Assembly (NCBI RefSeq): GCF_900110645.1
Contig: NZ_FOFB01000009.1
Coordinates: forward strand, 8,517 to 72,516
Direction: 5' to 3'
DNA from: Neolewinella agarilytica
GTDB lineage: Bacteria; Bacteroidota; Bacteroidia; Chitinophagales; Saprospiraceae
DNA length: 64,000 bases
Shown here one piece after another: positions 61,456 through 64,000 of this stretch (position 1 is the stretch's first letter; each line of letters opens with the position of its first letter). The position numbers and the translations under genes were made by a program. Below the pieces are notes generated by a model. It ran no database searches, was not told the origin of the DNA, and saw only the letters and a program-made list of their open reading frames with translations.

Positions 61456-62433
61456 TTAGCAACAGCCAAAGTCCAGCAAAATGGCGGCTGGCTTGCTGGC
61501 GCGGCCAGGCTGCGCCTGGCTACTGAGGTGGAGAACCTCAATACCTGATTCGGATTCCTGATAAGTGAGAAAATCGGGCTGGCCATCGCCATCGATATCA
61601 CCGATGGCAGAGAGGTGGACAACAGACCCCAGGGGCTCTACGGCCAGCGAATAAGAGCCCGAACGATGGTTGACGTAAGTATCCGTCACAAATTCCTGAC
61701 CGTAGCGTTGCTCGCAGTTGACGCCGATGCGGTCCTTCAAGACAGCCTGAAGATCATTGATGGTGGAGCAGGTTACTTCCAGGGTTTCAAAGAAACCATA
61801 ACCGGCAAAATGGTGCTCCCGCAGCGCTTGCTTTGCTCCGATGATGAGGTGTAAGTGGGCAAAGTCTTCTACTACGTAGGTGAGGTAACTATAACCCGGA
61901 GCATGAACCGTTACGTAAGACAGGGTAACTTCCCGGAGCTCAAACTTCCCCTCGGTACCATAGACGCCGTAGTAGCGAAAATTGACGGGTAGTACGTCTT
62001 CGAGTTCATAGCCGGCGCGAAAAGCGATAAAGTCGCGGCCACGATCAATCAGGTTTCGGGGTGCTGCAGGCAGGCTGTGGAGATAGGCATTGAACAGGAA
62101 ACCGGTATCCTGGCCGTAGGCGGCCATGATCCAGACACCCGTAATCGGGGTGTCGTGAAAGATAAGCTCGTCATCAGCTCCCTGCCGCTCCCGGTGAAGG
62201 TTACGGAGCGAGCCAATGGTGTCATAACCCATATCACAGGTGGAGAGAACGCTGACGGTTTCGTTAAAAGGAATGAGCGCCAGCGAGGCAGAGGCCGTGC
62301 TCGGGGCGCTGCGCAGTTGCAGGCCCGAGCGGGCAATTACACGGTTGAATGCCGGATCTACTGTGTCTGCATGGGCGCGGACGCAGGTGCAAAGGAAGAG
62401 AACCAGGAGCAGGGGGGGAATACGCATCTTCAT
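61456..62433 (-). CDS. Secreted SH3b-like protein with FG-GAP-like calcium loop
   Basis: 325 residues; start at 62433 or at the next ATG two codons on. The signal peptide (about 1-23, LVLFLCTCVRAHAD) is coded partly by a TTTGCACCTGCG repeat copy. An SH3b-like domain (about 34-113, LQLRSAPSTASASLALIPF then VWIMAAYG) follows, then a middle region with three cysteines, and an IGDIDGDGQPDFLTY calcium-loop motif (about 276-291). The last residues are LDFGCC. Bacterial SH3b domains often bind cell-wall or surface ligands. No other family is recognised. Confidence 0.72.
   Translation of the reverse strand: MKMRIPPLLLVLFLCTCVRAHADTVDPAFNRVIARSGLQLRSAPSTASASLALIPFNETVSVLSTCDMGYDTIGSLRNLHRERQGADDELIFHDTPITGVWIMAAYGQDTGFLFNAYLHSLPAAPRNLIDRGRDFIAFRAGYELEDVLPVNFRYYGVYGTEGKFELREVTLSYVTVHAPGYSYLTYVVEDFAHLHLIIGAKQALREHHFAGYGFFETLEVTCSTINDLQAVLKDRIGVNCEQRYGQEFVTDTYVNHRSGSYSLAVEPLGSVVHLSAIGDIDGDGQPDFLTYQESESGIEVLHLSSQAQPGRASKPAAILLDFGCC
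62373..62398 (-). repeat. TTTGCACCTGCG repeat inside a signal peptide
   Basis: On the - strand CTTCCTTTGCACCTGCGTCC, then GCGCCC, read as FLCTCVRA. It has the same upstream block CTGCTCCTGGTTCTCTTCC as other copies. Confidence 0.5.
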
Positions 62434-62611
62434 AGGTATACTTTTTCAGTACACTACAAAAGTGCGCCCCGCTGACCGGGGAAATGGGGAGAATTAGAAT
62501 TTGCGGGAGTATGGGGAGAATTCGTTTTTATTCTCAGGTATTCGTGCAGCGGAAGGCTGAATACAGCCTGAACACCAGGGAAGGGAGCCTCTTTTGCTCC
62601 TTCAACATCCT

Positions 62612-62632
62612 CCTTGCACCTGCGGCCGCGCC
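62612..62632 (+). repeat. TTGCACCTGCGGCCGCGCC repeat upstream of the 5'-nucleotidase
   Basis: CCTTGCACCTGCGGCCGCGC and C, preceded by TTTTGCTCCTTCAACATCCT; 69 bp before the ATG at 62702, same direction. Confidence 0.7.
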
Positions 62633-62701
62633 CTGAACTATGGAATTGCCGGATTCCAACGTCTCTACCGTAAATTGTACCCACCACCAATTAAGATACC
62701 C

Positions 62702-64000
62702 ATGCGCCAGCTATTTCTACTTCTCTTTGCCCTGTTGATCACGGCCTGTACGGCACCCACCGTAGCGACGGTTGTCCGGGAAGCTCCCGTTGAATTCATT
62801 ATACTTCAGCTCAACGATGTATACGAAATTGCGCCGCTGGAAGGTGGTAAAGCCGGCGGCCTGGCCCGGGTTGCTACCGTCCGTCAGGAGCTGTTGCGTG
62901 AAAACCCCTATGTGATTACCATGCTGGCCGGCGATTTCCTAAGCCCCAGCTTTCTCGGCACCATGAAGTTTGAGAATGAAGCGGGAGAACGCGAAAAAAT
63001 TGCCGGATTACAAATGGTGGAAACCCTGAACGCCATGGGGCTGGACTACGCTACTTTCGGTAATCATGAGTTTGACATCAAAGACCGTGCACTACTGGAA
63101 AAACGGCTCGCCCAGAGTGATTTTCAGTACACTGTCTGCAATGCTACTGCCGTTGTGGATGGACGGGAAAGGGCCTTTATGCAGGGGAATAAACCGGTGC
63201 CGGAATATCTGATTCACGAAATTCCCGTGGCGAATGGTGCCCCCTTGCGGCTGGGCCTGCTGGGCGTCGTGCTGCCATTCAACCAGATCAATTACGTAAA
63301 GTATACTGACGTTACGGAATCTTTTCGCAGCACCCTGAAGCAGCTGCAACCCGTCAGCGATCTCGCCGTGGCCATTACCCACCTGAACGTGGACGAGGAC
63401 GAGGCGCTGGCCGCTGATGTGCCCGGCGTACCACTCTTCGTGGGCGGCCACGACCACAGTCAACTCAGCCGCTACGTAGAGCGCACCGTGATTGCTAAAG
63501 CCGACGCTAATGCCAAGACCGTCTACATCCACCGGATTTCTCATGACCGGAATAGCGGCAAAACCAGCATTAGCTCCACCATCCGAAAAATCGATGATAC
63601 CATAGCCGACGAACCGGCCACTAAAGCGGTCGTAGACAAGTGGCTGGCCAGGGCCTTCACCGTTATGGAAGACATGGGCTTTGAACCCCGCAGGGAAGTC
63701 GCTGAAATCGACGAGCCGCTGGTCTGTAAAGAATCGCTCATCCGAACAAGCCAAACGAATTACGGCCGCCTGACGATGGACGCTATTGCCGCCGCCATGC
63801 CCGGTGCAGACGTATATTTTATCAATTCAGGAACCATGCGACTGGACGATAACATCTTCAATGTTGTAACGGAGTACGACATCCTGAGAACTTACCCCTT
63901 TGGCGGCAAGTTGGTGCGTATCGAGCTGCCCGGTGAGGTGCTGGAGCGTGCGCTCCAGACCGGCATCCGGGATAACCTCGGCGAAGGGGGCTACTTGCAA
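62702..64000 (+). CDS. 5'-nucleotidase / UshA-family lipoprotein (3' end outside window)
   Basis: 433 codons are visible with no stop; the gene continues past 64000. The signal ends LLITACTA, a lipobox. The metallophosphatase domain shows LNDVYEIAPL (about 36-45), MLAGDFLSPS (about 78-87), FGNHEFD (about 119-125), TXLNVDED after AVAITH (about 222-232) and VGGHDH (about 246-251), the two-metal site. The second part (about 340 on, with NSGTMRLDD and the following helices) is the C-terminal 5'-nucleotidase domain. It probably hydrolyses nucleotides outside the inner membrane. No operon partner is visible. Confidence 0.93.
   Translation, partial: MRQLFLLLFALLITACTAPTVATVVREAPVEFIILQLNDVYEIAPLEGGKAGGLARVATVRQELLRENPYVITMLAGDFLSPSFLGTMKFENEAGEREKIAGLQMVETLNAMGLDYATFGNHEFDIKDRALLEKRLAQSDFQYTVCNATAVVDGRERAFMQGNKPVPEYLIHEIPVANGAPLRLGLLGVVLPFNQINYVKYTDVTESFRSTLKQLQPVSDLAVAITHLNVDEDEALAADVPGVPLFVGGHDHSQLSRYVERTVIAKADANAKTVYIHRISHDRNSGKTSISSTIRKIDDTIADEPATKAVVDKWLARAFTVMEDMGFEPRREVAEIDEPLVCKESLIRTSQTNYGRLTMDAIAAAMPGADVYFINSGTMRLDDNIFNVVTEYDILRTYPFGGKLVRIELPGEVLERALQTGIRDNLGEGGYLQ

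Overview
The window looks like a chromosomal segment of a marine, surface-associated Bacteroidota, most likely the Saprospiria (Lewinella/Neolewinella-like). The evidence is several very large secreted proteins ending in type IX secretion (T9SS) sorting domains, SprB-type repeats, a TonB receptor/DUF4249 pair, Bacteroidota-style promoters (TTTG, about 20 bp, then TAnnTTTG), almost no Shine-Dalgarno sites, moderate G+C, and protein families usual in that class. The assignment is inference from family content; no rRNA or tRNA gene was seen.

Layout. Positions 1-17520 hold two tandem, paralogous giant surface proteins on the + strand: the first lacks its 5' end and carries a SprB array, and both carry a four-cysteine repeat and share a C-terminal half. 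A bidirectional terminator separates them from a convergent MbnP-like / DUF4249 / TonB-receptor operon (22178 down to 17693), a plausible outer-membrane uptake system. The sulfate activation operon cysC-cysD-cysN follows on the - strand (25324 to 22373). Positions 25486-27785 (+) hold a DUF2459 protein, dCTP deaminase and the release-factor methyltransferase PrmC; then come an unknown helical protein (-), a T9SS-exported dockerin-like protein (+), an orphan SWIM zinc-finger protein (-) and CdsA (-). Positions 34753-36099 (+) hold a MerR regulator and an LpxL-type acyltransferase, followed by two outer-membrane barrel proteins, a ferredoxin, a DksA/TraR-like protein and a membrane metallophosphoesterase. 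From 42290 to 48227 are a DUF4340-like protein coupled to RdgB, a small protein resembling polymerase III psi, IlvE, a Gfo/Idh/MocA oxidoreductase, an unknown protein and a small membrane protein. Positions 48478-51316 hold a complete DctP-DctQ-DctM TRAP transporter operon. The window ends with a third giant T9SS protein (51836-60145), a smaller T9SS protein, a secreted SH3b-like protein (-) and the start of a lipoprotein 5'-nucleotidase cut by the window end.

The most unusual content lies between the genes. I see at least six families of short dispersed repeats: a roughly 40-bp element built on TTGCACCTGCGGCCGCGCCC; a stop-codon-anchored TTTTAGACG/GCTTCGC element that supplies the stop codon of four genes; a roughly 90-bp repeat that supplies the C-terminal tail of the acyltransferase; a roughly 70-bp repeat that supplies a start codon; a GCCTCCA/GTAGCCC inverted repeat; and CCACAGATTTACAC units. 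A 202-bp MITE-like element with 16-bp perfect terminal inverted repeats and an internal 18-bp hairpin sits at 41989-42190. At least eight genes have a TAnnTT(T)G box ending only 4-6 nt before the start codon, which suggests widespread leaderless or near-leaderless transcription.
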